Positions 36,246-49,782 of a stretch of DNA of 64,000 nt are shown piece by piece. This DNA is from Lineus longissimus (taxonomy: Eukaryota > Nemertea > Pilidiophora > Heteronemertea > Lineidae): contig NC_088308.1 of assembly GCF_910592395.1 (NCBI RefSeq), positions 16,075,501-16,139,500 of the forward strand. The letters are read 5' to 3'. Positions within the stretch are counted from its first letter, which is position 1. Each line of letters opens with the position of its first letter. The translations under genes and the position numbers were made by a program. The notes below the pieces were generated by a model, which did no database searches, was not told where the DNA came from, and was given only the letters and a program-made list of their open reading frames with translations.

Positions 36246-37550
36246 AATATCAGAAAGGTGCAGGTTAGAACTGCTCTGAGGCAGATTGAATTGGGGATAG
36301 TGTGACTGCCAGGCACTCGCCTTAACATCAGTGAAGACTATACCTCACAACAGGTCATGCAGAATGAGAGGGTAAGGCATGATTAGAATTGACATGATAA
36401 CAAAATTGATACTCTTTGCCTCCTAATCCACCTCGGCCATGCTAAAACAGGGGGTCCTGCACCTCAGGGCTTTCGTCTGAGGGAATCTGCATCAAGGTGA
36501 ACTTAATCACACAAGCAGAAAATCCCTTAATGCGTTGGAAGATTCGGGCTCCACCATGGCCAAAAGGGTCCAAGTCCAGTGAACTTTCTGACCTCATACT
36601 TGACTTATGCCATTCACAGCATACAACTTCAAACCTTGAACAACCAGGGAAGTTAAACTTTTAGTTATAAAGAAAACTATGCTGATTTCCGAGCAGACAA
36701 CACAGCTAATGTTTTCAGCCATACTTTATTATGGGTCAAGAACATCAGACAAACAGACTGAGTTCTTGGAAAATGCAAAAATACTTTCGCACTCAAAGAC
36801 CATGATTATATTTTCATACATCATCTTAGAACAAAAATAACATCACAGGTCCAATTTGTTTAACAAATCAAGCTAATGATAACCTTTTTTTAACGAAAAT
36901 ATAAGACACCTCCTGCCATGATGGCACTCAAATATGGCTGGGGATTTCTGTTTATCCAGCACCTCCAAGTGACCCCAAGTCGCCACAATGGAATCAAATC
37001 TTTCACAATGATCACCCTGTCACTGGAATCACGACTTGGAAAATCGCTAGTATGAGATTGAATTTTCTGAAAACATTTATACCCAGCTGAGGAACACAAA
37101 TTGAGTTCATTTGAAAGAATGCCATTACTATTACTAGACTTGAGGTAATAATACTCAACTCTGTCCAAGGCTTTTGGAATAGCATAAAGTGCAATGATTA
37201 ACAACATGATTTTTGTGGTAGGAAAATAAGGCAAAGCTGACCATTGAATCAGTAAGAATCAAATGATCTCAAAACTTGAAATTGATTTAATGCTTAAACA
37301 GACCTTTCAAAATCCTTTGATATAAGCGAGCTGAATCCTATGTGTAAGTTATTCCTAAAACCGGCTTATGAGAGAATCATCAGCCGATTAACCAGACAAA
37401 TTATCACTGGCCATGACATCAAGATCAATAGACCAAGTAAATTATTCAGTGAGCCTGGACAACACTATTCATTCAGTTATTACACAAGTAATGGAGTAAT
37501 ATTCTGATGTCGTGTGAGAGGGGGCTTGACATGCTATGGTCTTCCGTTTG

Positions 37551-37790
37551 CTCTGTAATGTATTTGTATGTCCATTACCCTGCCCAGTAATGTATTTGTA
37601 TGTAATGAAGTGGTCGTTCGTGTCCCTGCCCTATAATGTATTTGTATGTAGACAAAGTGGTCTTCTGTTACCCTACTCTGTAATGTATTTATCCAGAGAT
37701 GAAGTGGTCTTCTGTTACCCTGCACTGTAATGTATTTGTATGTAAATGAAGTGGTCTTCCGTTACCCTGCCCTGTAATGTATTTACCCAG
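37551..37790. repeat. 46-47-bp minisatellite
   Basis: TAATGTATTTGTATG or TAATGTATTTA(C/T)CCAG starts at 37556, 37588, 37634, 37681, 37728 and 37774. Units share GAAGTGGTCTTCCGTTACCC. Two unit types (GTATGTA and CCAGA) partly alternate. Confidence 0.85.
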
Positions 37791-38817
37791 ACATGAAAAG
37801 GGAGTGTCGAATGGATCAAGTAGCTTAAGTACTGATGAAACATTGAGGAAAGATCAAAATGTCAGAGGGATGAATGTTTGCTGTTAGATCGTCATTTAGA
37901 GCTGGGTCGTAAGTCTATTAGTGGCTAAGTATGGATTTTCTCTAGCTAATAGGCTTAATTCTTACTGTTTTTTCTCAGTTTATTGACAAGCGATTTGACT
38001 TGACTTCGATTTTAAGTATTTTCTTTCCCTGCATTTTCTCTAGTAATTATGTGTCTAACTGCTTTCTTAGTTAGGTTCTCAGTTCAGACTAATTGACATG
38101 ACACGGAACTGAGATAAGAGTTAGAAACATGATGACCAGGAAAATCAAGCCAATAATATACACAAATATTTTGTTCGTTTTATGCAATCAAAGCAGCTTA
38201 TTGAGAATCAGAAGAGAACAATTCAGATTTTCTCAATGGATGTAGTTTACAAAAATTCGTTGCACTTGCCTTCAACAAAAAATAAACATGCCTTTGTCAC
38301 TCAATCTTAAAATTACATTTTTTGTTCTATCAATAATCTATAAGTCAACTCCGTTACATCAACAAGGTGGATTTGCCAAACATGGTACATGATGGCCTTG
38401 CAATATATTGATCACAGCATCCAAGCCGTCTGTTCACACATGACCAATAGAAGTTAAAGATTACCAATAATTCCATGAAAACAAACCATTATCAATAATG
38501 CCATATTGAGAAAGCAAGGGACATCTTCCCACGCTGGTTCATCAATTGGCTGTTTTAATAATTCAATTCTATTACCAGAGTTGGGGAGTATAAGACAGAG
38601 GGCAGCCTAATAAAAGATGAGGTGACCTGGTACAGGGCTAGCTTGCACTATCAAATTTCAAAAAAATCGATTTGCTACAAATAAGGGGGGGGGGCACTCG
38701 TCCTTCAAGCACTTCCCTGGACCCCAAGCTGTTAGTATGGTTCTGAGTTTACTACCTTCTTCCTATAAAGCAGCGGCTGTTATGATTTTCTTTATCATGA
38801 GACCATAAGCTCCAATA

Positions 38818-38959
38818 GAGGTTCTTCACTGAAGCACATGATGACATTACCAATTGTTTTGCACTGCCATATTGGCCGTCACACATGGTCACGCTTAAAG
38901 GAAATGCATTGGCAGGTGGCCGTCAAAACGTCACGACGTGACGTAACGTGAAGAACCTC
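38818..38959. mobile_element. TA-flanked short palindromic MITE (family G, copy 2)
   Basis: Ends TA|GAGGTTCTTCAC and GTGAAGAACCTC|TA form a perfect 12-bp terminal inverted repeat. The interior matches 5304-5449 (GAAGCACATGATGAC, GGTGGCCGTCAAAACGTCAC). Confidence 0.8.
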
Positions 38960-40541
38960 TATATACCCAAAGAAGATATTATACAGCAAAAATAAGGTTA
39001 CTTTCACCAACCCTTTAGCACTGATTCGACAAAAGGCCAAATTCAATGGAAATTATAAAGTTGATTCCACATACTGCACTAGACCCATGGCAATAGCAAG
39101 ACATATCACAACACTATGTTTTTGACAGTGATTTAGAATGTTTTTGACTGAGAAAAAAGTGATTTGACACATCCCACAGCTGCTGTTTTTCTCCAATTGG
39201 GCACCAATCCTGCCAATATAACCTTGGACAGAAAAATCAATGGGATAACGTTGTTATCTCATCGCGACATTGGATATCAGAAAGCAAGCCTGGTTGCCTG
39301 GGTGATGTGTGCAAACCATGAGAAATCTAAGCATACACCAATCAGTCCTCAGAAGTCACAGGTCAATTACAAATTCCGCCTACAAGTCATCTTCATGATC
39401 ATTTTAAAATTCAAAGGGCTCTGTGAGGTTTGTTTTGCTTTCTCACAAAATCTTATTAAACTTTATGCTAAGTCACGCCTCGATGCTTAATATGAAACTC
39501 AACAAAATGAATGTTGCAAATATGTGATGTTTACCTCATCCCCAAAGTTCCAGTGCAGTAGAAAACTGTATGAAAACTCCCCCAAAATAGAGTGAGGGGC
39601 AAGTCCTAGATTCCCACTTGATTTACATGTACAACTTATTGTCTTATCTACTTGTCATTACTCATCCTAAATTGACCATTTAGAAATTATAACACAATGC
39701 TATTGATATCTAGACTTTAAGAGGAATATTAAACTGTAGCCTAAAGCTAGCAAGCGTGTTCCCCAACCTTGGTTGTACTGCTGGCTCCATCACTCTGAAG
39801 GACATGAATAAAACATGAAGGGGTAGACATACAACATTCTGATACCATCGCAACAAAATTGATTAACGAAAATGGTGAAGTTCGGTAAACGACTCTTCAT
39901 TCATCCTGATATTATCTTATTATATATTCGTTATCTCAGCATCCATAAACAGTTCAACTTATGTTGTTTATACAGTACAGTTTATGTACTTCTCATTAAT
40001 TTATTAATCACAAATATGATAAATTGGCAAACTCTGCTGAAATTTAGGAAAATGAGTAGCGTGAAGATTAATTTAAACCACACATTCTATTTAGCTTAAA
40101 GTAATTTAAACCGTTGAAGTTCATTTACATACTGAGTAAGCCATCAAAACTGCTCTGACCTTGAATCTGATATCAGAATTTAAACCTGAGTATTTAAGGC
40201 AAGGAAGATAATTTCAAAACCAACATACTCTTTTACCAAACGCTTTACACATGTAAATTCATTCCCGGAAGCAGTTCATTTTCATCCTGAGTAAGCCATC
40301 AGGCCCCGACCTTCACCTTCTGCTTCACCTTGGCAGGTGTTTTCAGCAGCCTGTGTGGCATTCCTAAGCAAAGTATAAGTCCATGTAGTATATTTGTCCC
40401 TAAAAATTAAACAGGTAGGTGGGATTTTACTCAAAAGTCTGTTGAGGAACCAACCTTTCTGAAGAAATTGTAAGTCACATGACCTTAAATATCAACTTGA
40501 TATGCCATACAACATTCTTTGTTCATTTTAAGAAGACTTTA

Positions 40542-41802
40542 GGGGCCTTGTCCAAATTATTCGCCGAAATTCGCCGTAATTCGCCCCAAAAACGCCACAA
40601 ATTCGCCTTAAATTCGCCTCAAGTCTCCGGCGAATTTTGGCGAAGTTCTGATGATGTTTGGCGAAGTTTGGGCGATTTTGAAGGCGAATTTCGGCGAATT
40701 TATGGCGAATTATCGGCGAATTTTTGGCGAATTATCGGCGAATTTTTGGCGAATTAGCGGCGATTTTATGGCGAATTGCAGGCGAATTTCAGGTGAACTT
40801 TCGGCGAATTTTTATCATTGAACGTTGGCAAAATTTATCCCAGGCAAATTTCGACGAGGAGAGGCGAAGTGAAAATCGCCGAAATCTGGCGAATTTCCGT
40901 ATTTTTGGGCGCATTTTTTTACCAGAAAGCAGTTGCAGCTCACCCTGTTCTTTGTATCGTCATCCTCCTCATTGTACGTCCAATGGAGAACAGAGAGATT
41001 TCTGCAATGGTGAGTACAAGATTATTTCTCTGTTTTTTCTACAGGACACATCGGGCAGTCACGTGACAATACCTGGCACTGGCACGCTGGCACTGGGACT
41101 GGCACTGGCTCTTGCCCAAATGTTCTGCAGTGCATCTGATGTGCCACCGTGGGGACTAATGGTATTAGGCTGGGGATTCCCAGGTATCCTCGTGCCTACT
41201 GAATACCGGAGCGTTCAGTATTTCTCAGTGCTCTGTACATTGGCTGTACATTGGGCTTTATTCCTAGTGAATCGACGCAGCCCCGGTGGTCGAGGTTACC
41301 TGGACTATAGTAATAATTATAATGTTTTTGCTCTGTAGACGTGCATTGAACAGTCAGTTCTACATTGACAGTGGATGTACTATTTTTGGCCAATATTTTT
41401 TATAATCCAACACAAGGTAGCTACAGATCTTCTATTTTTACGACATTGCAATGAGGAACCGGCGAGGAGGTGATTTTTGCCAGATTGTAGCGATTTGTGG
41501 CGAATTTGAGCCAGATATATTTCGATCGGCGAATTTCGGCGAAGTTCATTGAAATACCAGCGGCGATTTCTCGGCGAAATTTTGGCGAATTTGTGGCGAA
41601 TTTCCGGCGAATTTGTGGCGATTTTATGGCGAATTCTCGGCGAATTTATGGCGATTTTATGGCGAATTCTGTCGAACTTTCCGGCGAATTTTTGACGATT
41701 TTTGAGGAGGTTTTGGCGAATTTTGGCGAACTTGTAAAACTTCGCCGTAAATTCGCCAGAAATTCGCCGGTGAATTTCAGCGAATAATTTGGACAAGGCC
41801 CC
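40542..41802. mobile_element. TTA-flanked 1.26-kb element built of GGCGAATTT subrepeats
   Basis: Left end TTA|GGGGCCTTGTCCAAATTAT and right end ATAATTTGGACAAGGCCCC|TTA form a near-perfect inverted repeat continuing into TTCGCC words. Dozens of GGCGAATTT-type units fill 40620-40900 and 41490-41750, both in the same orientation. A unique core lies at 40915-41460. TTA duplication and GGGGCC ends fit a PIF/Harbinger-type non-autonomous element (inference). A 204-codon frame across the left arm and core is mostly repeat-derived. Confidence 0.8.
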
Positions 41803-44157
41803 TTAGTGCAGGGATGCCAAAGGATTAGAAATCAAAACCCAGGAGGTCAAAGACAAAGAATTAGCACTTGAGGCACTTAATAACATAACCAGATAACATA
41901 CTGAAAAGTGTATTTTTAAAATGCACAGTAAAAAAAATTACGAGATCTGCAGCAAAAACAAAGAGGTTCCAAGTTTTTAATGGAGTGTCATGAGAGGGAC
42001 TGACCAATAAATAAATTGCAGAAAAAAAGACACGTCAGATTTGTCAGCCTAGATTCCAGTCTATCAATTTTCGGCCAAAAAGCATTCAGCGACTGGGGAC
42101 TGGGAAATACTTGCGTGCCTCATTATTCAACCCTATTCATACATCAGCTAGCTAGCTTGGCGCTCTCTCAACAGCAGCTCTCTTTTTCATCAACATCCAG
42201 TCAATTCAAGGCCAGCATCAGCAACACAGATCAGTAAATCACCACCATTAGCAAGCTGGAATGCACAACTTTACCCAAGAACAATTACGAGACACGTTTG
42301 CGAGGATATTCGATTGAGATGATGCGGATATTGGCTTGATATGGAGCAAGGATTCAACACTGATGACAAGGTCACCATATTGACCAGTGTTACATTTGTC
42401 CAAAGTTCCTCAATAAAAGCTCCACCATGCACAAATATTTCCGATTGACTTTTCAAACCAGCAACTCAGATAAAATGGTTTTGGATAATATCGTATAGGG
42501 CCATCTGCAACACATCAGTTGCCAATATTGTGAAGCTAACATAAGGTTTCTCTAGGACGCTCTGAATGCACACTTTGTTATACCCCTTGTGGCATGATTT
42601 ATCATTTCCCTTTTTTGAAAGTGGGGATGTATATTGCCTTTTCTTTGCATCAGTTCATGCATGCTACATCAGTCCATGCGTGCATAAGTTGGTGAGTGTA
42701 TCAGGAAGTGATCCTCTAGACCTAGACTATTCAATGCTCTCCTCAAAACCTTAGTATTTGTTAGGTACTCCACAAATAATGTGGGCAACCTGGCCCTAAG
42801 AATTTGACTCCACTTCTGTCGGTTTATCTTGGGAAGGCCTCTATTTCATGTAAAAATTAGCTATTGAAGATTACATGAAGTGGACTTATGGTCACAAGAT
42901 GAGTACAGCTGTGGTCTCAAGGGAGACAGCTGATGACCAATTCAACCAGAAAATGGCTCGCAAACTTCCTTCTTCGGAAGAACCAATATATGGAACTAAA
43001 TGATTGCCATGAAATTAGTTTTCCATGTAACTTTTCATTCTCAAAGAGTTATAGACTAGAGCCCATCAGATATGTAGTATCTCCAGTAAAAACTAGCATT
43101 TGTGTACATACATCCTGAAAGGAATCTTAGAATAGCCCGATGGCTGTGTACTATGACCCAAGGAACAAGGTAATCAAAGTGATTTTTTATATCAGCCAAG
43201 GTAGTAGTAGTAGCAATTTCTAAGGTAATTTACTTGGATATCCGATAAACTGCCTGTTGATATGATGATAGCACATGAAACAGACACACTTGTTAGGATT
43301 GGCGTCTTTAACCAAACTGCGTCATTTTCTCTCAAGGTCACGAGGGGGGGGGGGGTTGATGTACATACCAAGAAACTGAGTACATGTAGCTGCTGTTTTA
43401 TTGCGTTTGGGCTACATAATAGATGGTCTTTACACTTCTTTTAGAAAATTAGAAAATTTTATACCCATACTTCCAAGGGATATAACATAATAAATATTGT
43501 GCTATGTCAATAGTCATAGAGTTTTATGTTCAGTATGACGCCAAGACCATGATAAAAATAGAGAAAACAAATTCTGACCCCCCATGTCCCTTTCTGTTTG
43601 CTTTCTTCCACTGTTTTTTTGCATCAAATTATGGTCCAATCAGCACTAATTAGAGGCTATTTAGTAGCCCCAAAATTGGGGTAAAAGATTCATGGCATTT
43701 TTCCCCTAAAATTTCCGAATTTGGCCAAAAAAGCGTGAAAGTCAAGCCAGTAATATGCCGACATACATGAGTGCCATCTTTGAATACCAAATGGAAATGA
43801 ATTAACGATGTCTAAGAGGTGCTTGGGCAGTTAAGCAATGTGCAAACCAGGGATTTTAGTAGCCGCAACCTGTGATGCCGCTGATTGGTTGAATTGCAAC
43901 AATAACTTGTCATGGCTCTGTCGCAATGACTTAAATCAATTGTTTGCATGGCATTATACTCTGACCTCATGGTTTGAGTCAAACACAACTGCTAACACCT
44001 CTCCAGGAATAACTAAACAAACACAATGCAATGTAGCTCAGATCTCATATTTGTAGCAGGTCATTTCAAAAACCTGTGTATCACTTATCTGCTTAAGTAC
44101 ATGTACCTTATGTAAACATTTGATGATCTGTTTAATACAGACTTTTACATTTTCATT

Positions 44158-44285
44158 TTTCGCCCCCTAGTAGCTAAATTGAGAATCAGATCCAAATGAA
44201 ATTTGGTGTCAGAGGTCATATGACTAGGGAATTATGTGTACTTTAAGCTCATACACCTTGCGGTTAAGAAATGTGCCAATGTTTT
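44158..44285 (+). repeat. Family H fragment
   Basis: CGCCCCCTAGTAGCTAAATT, AAATTTGGTGTCAGAGGTCA and GTTAAGAAATGTGCC follow the order of one module of 46805-47934. The hairpin end is absent. Confidence 0.55.
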
Positions 44286-46804
44286 GCAAATGGTTTAACG
44301 AACGTTGAACACTGCGCAATAGCTATTGAACAATGGGAGACAAAGGCTACAATGTCATTTGTATGCTTAAACTAACCATGGTTACGCAAGCCGAACACTC
44401 TTTAATTACACAAGATTCAACAGAGTCATTCAAGCCAATGCACTCAAAACCCCCGGGAGTCTTTGATCGTGTCATGAACAGAACGTGATTGCTTCTCCTT
44501 CGAGCAATCACCATCATTCCATGCAATGTGAAATGGACCACTCTGTGATTTATGTGGTCAAGTTATGGCTTCATGTTAGTCATTACACAATTAGCTCTAT
44601 TCTATTGTTGTGGTCAGCTTCGGAGGCCTTTATCTTGAATTATATAGCAACTGGACCAAATTACTGGGGTTAAAGGGTCAGCAATATCTGAATGAACAAC
44701 GTAGGAAATATCGTAAAATGGCAATCGCTGACTGAATTATACACATCAAGGGAACTTTTGAACAACCAAACTCACACTAACCCACGTACGGTGAAGCGCC
44801 CACGCAAACAAGCCATATTAGCCTCATCAACCTGCAACAGAGCCTTGAAAACGTGACGAGTGATTGCAATTTAATCAAATGGCGGGGACATTCCAATCAC
44901 AATCATCATGTTGTCATGGTTCTCTTGCAGGTTGCAGCACCAAAAATACTGTTGGTGACTTTGACAGTAAGACACCGGTAGGGTAAAGGAGAGTCAGTGG
45001 GTCACCCGCCTAAATCTACACACCTTATACATTCTATTCTAGACATTCAGTTTCTCTTGAGGGCAGGGGGGCAGGAATATGTCCCCGGCTGAAATAATTC
45101 AAGGGGATGTCCCCCTCCTGAAAATTAAGGACCGAAGTTCTCTTTAAGAAATGTTCATGACTTGCGATGTGAAATTCTGGGATTTGGGAGTCAATATAAG
45201 GGGTCAACATGCAAAAACAAATCGCAGGAGGGATCATTTACTATATCTTTGAGAATCCCAGTCACAGTTAATGGTTGCTTGTATTGGCTTATCAAACAAC
45301 TTATCAGAGTGAAACCAGTTTTCTCTCGGCTTGCAGTACTGCAGAATTCCACCACATCCAACATGATGGCCTGCTAAGCCGTGGGCAATTGGTTTCCAGG
45401 GACAGAACAGATGATGCTAATGAGGCAATGACAATGGCAGAAAACGAATACAGCACTTTACAAAAACCGCAGGCAGAAATGACATGCAGGAAAAAGATTA
45501 CATCCTAGAATCGGGCATCTGTAAAACAAGAAATGAGAAATGAAGAAATGGAACAGAAATTAAGGGGGGTTGGATGCATGTGCTCCCAGATCATTTTAGA
45601 GGATCTGATCGGGGATTCTGTGAAGTGGCCAATTGGGGTACACCAATCATTAGTAGAGAGGATGGCTTTCTCGTTGAAATAACATTAAATGTCCTTCATG
45701 ACGTATCTGATGTCTAGTTAAAACATGATTCTGAAAATTCCAGTTAAGCGGCAATTTTAATTTATTCAGTGATGAATTTGCTGGTATAAGTGGACTTGTT
45801 GTTTTCATGTTTCACACGCACATCTACCGGGCAGGAAAATGGCTAACACCGCGCGTAGCCCAACGGAGATGACGTCGTCCCTCCTCCGAGACTTGGATTG
45901 GGAAAGGCTATCCTGATCCTGATCTCAGAACGAGATAGCCCATCTCTATATTATAAAAAAATTGCATTTTCCAGAATACAGTTTTCAGTCTGGTCAAGGA
46001 CATTCATGCACTGACTCCACAGCGATGAGATCAAGTGAATCAGAACCAGAAGCACATCTAAGATGTACACTGAGCAAAAGTTTACATTACGAAGTTGCCG
46101 CATAAAATTTTCCACTTGATGGAATTGTGAAAGAAGATACCAAATGATGTTTTCATAGGACCCAGCAGAAGCTGGACAAATTCATCACCAACATGACCAC
46201 AATTGGAACCATCAGATAGAGTGATTGATCAAATATGTTACATCCATGCCTGGGGAAGTATTTGCCAAGGGCATGAGGTTTCAATGGAGACAACCTTTCT
46301 TCATCATAGCTCATGTTTGCACACTTTGAGTACTTGCCGTGATTCCTCTGGCAAAATGAGTCATTGGCACAAAAAAGTTTTGTTTGGGGTTTTATGGAAA
46401 TCTCAATTCCGTACTGAAATAGCTGCAAGTAAGCCGCATCTGCAGGGGTCAAATTGCTCGAAGCAGAATCTGAAGACTTAAACCTTGCACTTCAATGCTA
46501 GATTGGAGATATTGGGGTAGGATTTCAGCACACTAAAGGCTTGTCAAACTATCTGATTTCAAAACATCCCATCTCGACTGAAAAGAAATGCATTTTTATG
46601 ACCTCCCTTTTAAATCTTTCTGAAAGATGCAATGTTTTGAAGCAAATATTGAGAATCTTTCTATAACATTCATTGATGTCACACCATCACTGTTGGCTAA
46701 TTTGGGCAGTTTTTGGTAAGCAATAAGTCAATCTTTCTGCAACCACGGTCAAATATGACCAAATATAAGGCTACCGGTTTACTGAATCAGTACAAATGAA
46801 ATGG

Positions 46805-47934
46805 CCAGGGCCATTGTGCTCACCTCATGTGGAGGAAAGATGGATAAAGATCATGGTATTGTGTCATGTAGTGTTAGGTTTGATGTAGGTCCAAGCAATT
46901 ACAATTTCCCCAAAATGGCCAATTTACAGTACATTCGACCTCTGTGACCTTGAAAAGTAGGTCAAATCAAAGAAGACCCGGGTGACACATTGAATGGTTG
47001 TTAGAATTAGATGTACCTATGATATAAAATTGGTGCCAATCGGGCAAGTTATACTAGGAATAATGGCATTTTGAAGAATTTAGGATTTGGCCCCCTCCCT
47101 GGAGGCCAAACGGCAAATCAGATCGCACCAAACTTCGGTACCTGAGATCACCTGACCAAGGGGAACATGTGTACTTAATTTGTGATCAATAGTCATTGCA
47201 GTTAAGAAACGTGCCATAGTTACGGCCTGACGGCCAATTTACGCCATTTGACCTCTGTGACCTTGACAAGAAGGTCAAATTAAAAACATGTGTGACATAT
47301 ACTGTATGGTGGTTAGGTGTACCCATGATATCAAATTGGTGGCAATCGGGCAAAAAGTTAAGGAATAATCACATTTTTAAGGTTTTTGGATTTTGCCCCC
47401 TGGTGGTCAAGTGGTGAATCATATTGGACCAAACTTCGGTCCCTGAGATTACCTGACTAAGGGGTAAATGTGTACCAAATTTGGGATCAATAGTCATTGC
47501 AGTTTAGAAACGTGCCATCGTTACATCCTGACGGCCAATTTACACCATTTGACCTCTGTGACCTGGAAAAGGAGGTCAAATCAAAAACCCGGAGGATATA
47601 TGATGCACCTTTGCTAGAAGTACCTACCATATTTTTTTCAAAATTTCCCGACTACTATTAAGGGAGATATTGCATATTTTCACTTTTAACGTTTGGCCCC
47701 CTGGTGGCCAAACCATGAAACGAATCGGACCAAAACTTGGTCTCCAAGGTGTCATTACATAAGGGTACATGTGTACCAAGTTTCAACTCAATAGCTCTAA
47801 CAGTTACGAAACGTGCCCTGCTAACGGACGACGGACGACGACGGACGGCGACGACGACGACGGACGACGGACGACGGACGACGGACGCCACGGTATGGGA
47901 TAAGCTCACCTCTGCTAAGAGGTGAGCTAAAAAT
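46805..47934 (+). repeat. Dispersed hairpin repeat (family H), longest copy
   Basis: Three tandem modules of about 300 bp share CGGCCAATTTACRCCATTTG, GACCTCTGTGACCTTGA, a GTAGGTCAAAT-like word, GATCAATAGTCATTGCAGTT and AAACGTGCC. A GACGGACGACGG-type microsatellite (47822-47886) follows. The right end is a perfect hairpin AGCTCACCTCT-GCTA-AGAGGTGAGCT (47903-47928) plus AAAAAT. Fragments or copies are at 20661-21510, 36182-36245 and 44158-44285. I cannot assign a transposon class; the terminal hairpin invites comparison with Helitrons, but the expected CTRR end is not cleanly placed. Confidence 0.8.
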
Positions 47935-48282
47935 GGGCCATAAATCAACTCCTCAACTAAAATCTATAAGACACATCTAGCCAGAACCAAAATCACCAGA
48001 GTTCATACCTCCAGTCGAAATAATTATCAAAGTGGCCATCACAGAAGCATTGCGATAGATATCTAAGTATGCAGCTACCAGTTTCTCTCGATGTCACCAC
48101 CAAACAATTTTTCCAACACAGAATCAAAAACACCAGCAGGATTCCTTTTTACTGTAGTGTAAGGATGGCAAGGTTGTTGAATACCAAAGATTTTATCGTT
48201 TTCGAGTCATCATGTGCACTACATGGAATGGGAGATGCAACCTTAAATGGAATAGCCTATCTCATCTCTGCCATACTATTAA

Positions 48283-48536
48283 CCCTTTCATTTTTTAGCC
48301 AGCGCCGCCATGTGCTGACAGTCAATACCAATAACATCGCAGCTAATCGAAAGCATCGCCATCTATACTATTCAGGATGAAACCGATTATGCCCGAGTGC
48401 GTTTAGCATATCTGGAGAGGTTGTGACCAGTCCTGGTGAATAAATATTTTAGAAGGGCATGACGTGCTATGCACGTCACCGCACGACATGGGATGATGTA
48501 CATGATGTCCTGTGCACGTCACCCGCAGCGAAAGGG
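48283..48536. mobile_element. TTAA-flanked piggyBac-like MITE (CCCTTTCGCTGCGG family, copy 2)
   Basis: Left TTAA|CCCTTTC, right CCCGCAGCGAAAGGG|TTAA. The right end matches the left end of 11960-12223. The interior carries ATGCACGTCACC and GTGCACGTCACCC, as in copy 1. Confidence 0.75.
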
Positions 48537-49782
48537 TTAAGGCAAAAGGCAGAAAGTACATGGTATCGAACAGGTTAGAGACTGGATCATGATAATATAC
48601 AACAACTGGTGTCAGACTGACATTGCTTTAGAAGTGAGACAGATATACCACAACAAGCCTCTGCTATGTGCTTATCATACCTGAATTTTTTTCTAAGCCA
48701 ACTATAAAAAGAAAGGCACAGGCGGGCATGTACATCTTGATCTAAAGTGTTTATCACACACAAACCAAGCCAGGCAGACTTCAAAGAATCGGCCAAAACT
48801 GACATTTCAATGGCAATGCTTATTTCTGGAAAATACTGACAGGGAAAATGATTTATGACATCGTAACATCAAATCAATGGGATCCTGGAGTAAGCAAATC
48901 ACACACAAAATATCCCCAGGAAAAATACCAAAGAAATTTCTCAATCTTTTGGAAAAAATAAATGGTTTATGCTTTACAACTTGGCAGTCACCTCGACCTG
49001 CCAATGGATTGATAGATAGTAGGGAAAGAAAGTGAAGAGCAAAATTGGCCTCTTCACTATCACATTAGGGGGGGGGGGTAATAGTCCTGTTAGGTGAGGC
49101 TACTTTGGTCAAATCCTGAGTCAAGCTTAAAAGGTATCGCAACTTTCTCCCATGATATTTCCCTACTTCGACCTGATCCTGACTTATCTTTTCTTTCCAA
49201 ATCGACGGCTGGAATGTTCAAGGGTAAAGGAAACACCTACGCTAAAACAAGCTGCTCTCGTAGCATCAATTTTATAATGGAATTTCCACAACAAAGTGAA
49301 AAGAATTATGACTGCCATTAGAGAATTACTTCATTTAATTGTTAATCAATGAAATGGAACTGAACGATGTATAAGGAGAGACTAAATGAGGAAGTGTCAC
49401 TTGGCTGCAATGCATGGGGATTTAGGATGAAATGTACACCATAGTGATCCATCATCTTGATCGGAAACTATTAGAAATTTAGCTCGTTTGTCACATTATT
49501 GTCAAAGTGATATACTGGGTTAAATTGTTTTCGCAGTGATAGAGGCGTTAGTGAGGGGAGGGAAGGCTTCTCCACCTCCTCAGTTTTTTTGTGATAGTGC
49601 ATGGTGGTGCTGGTGGCAGTGGTGCGGACTTTTCCAACCTGTAGACAGCCCTGCCTTCCACAGCCACTGGGCATCCTCCAAAAGTGTTTATCACCAAAAT
49701 TTGGCAATCACCAAGCTTTTAATATATTTAATATTTAATTGCTTATTTTAAAGAAATGTTACAAAGTAATTTCTCACAAGTA

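Noticed and set aside
39490-39600. Minus-strand 31-bp micro-exon candidate (AG...GATGAG|GTAAAC) in the giant intron
   Set aside because: 31 bp would break the phase-0 join between the exons at 53842 and 31738, which is already contiguous by homology.
40724-41338. 204-codon plus-strand open frame
   Set aside because: Its first half translates GGCGAATTT subrepeats of a non-autonomous element; the rest has no recognisable domain.
45839-45914. Plus-strand ATG in good Kozak context with 25 codons (MANTARSPTEMTSSLLRDL...)
   Set aside because: Stops at TGA with no donor before it; CpG-rich but no other promoter evidence.
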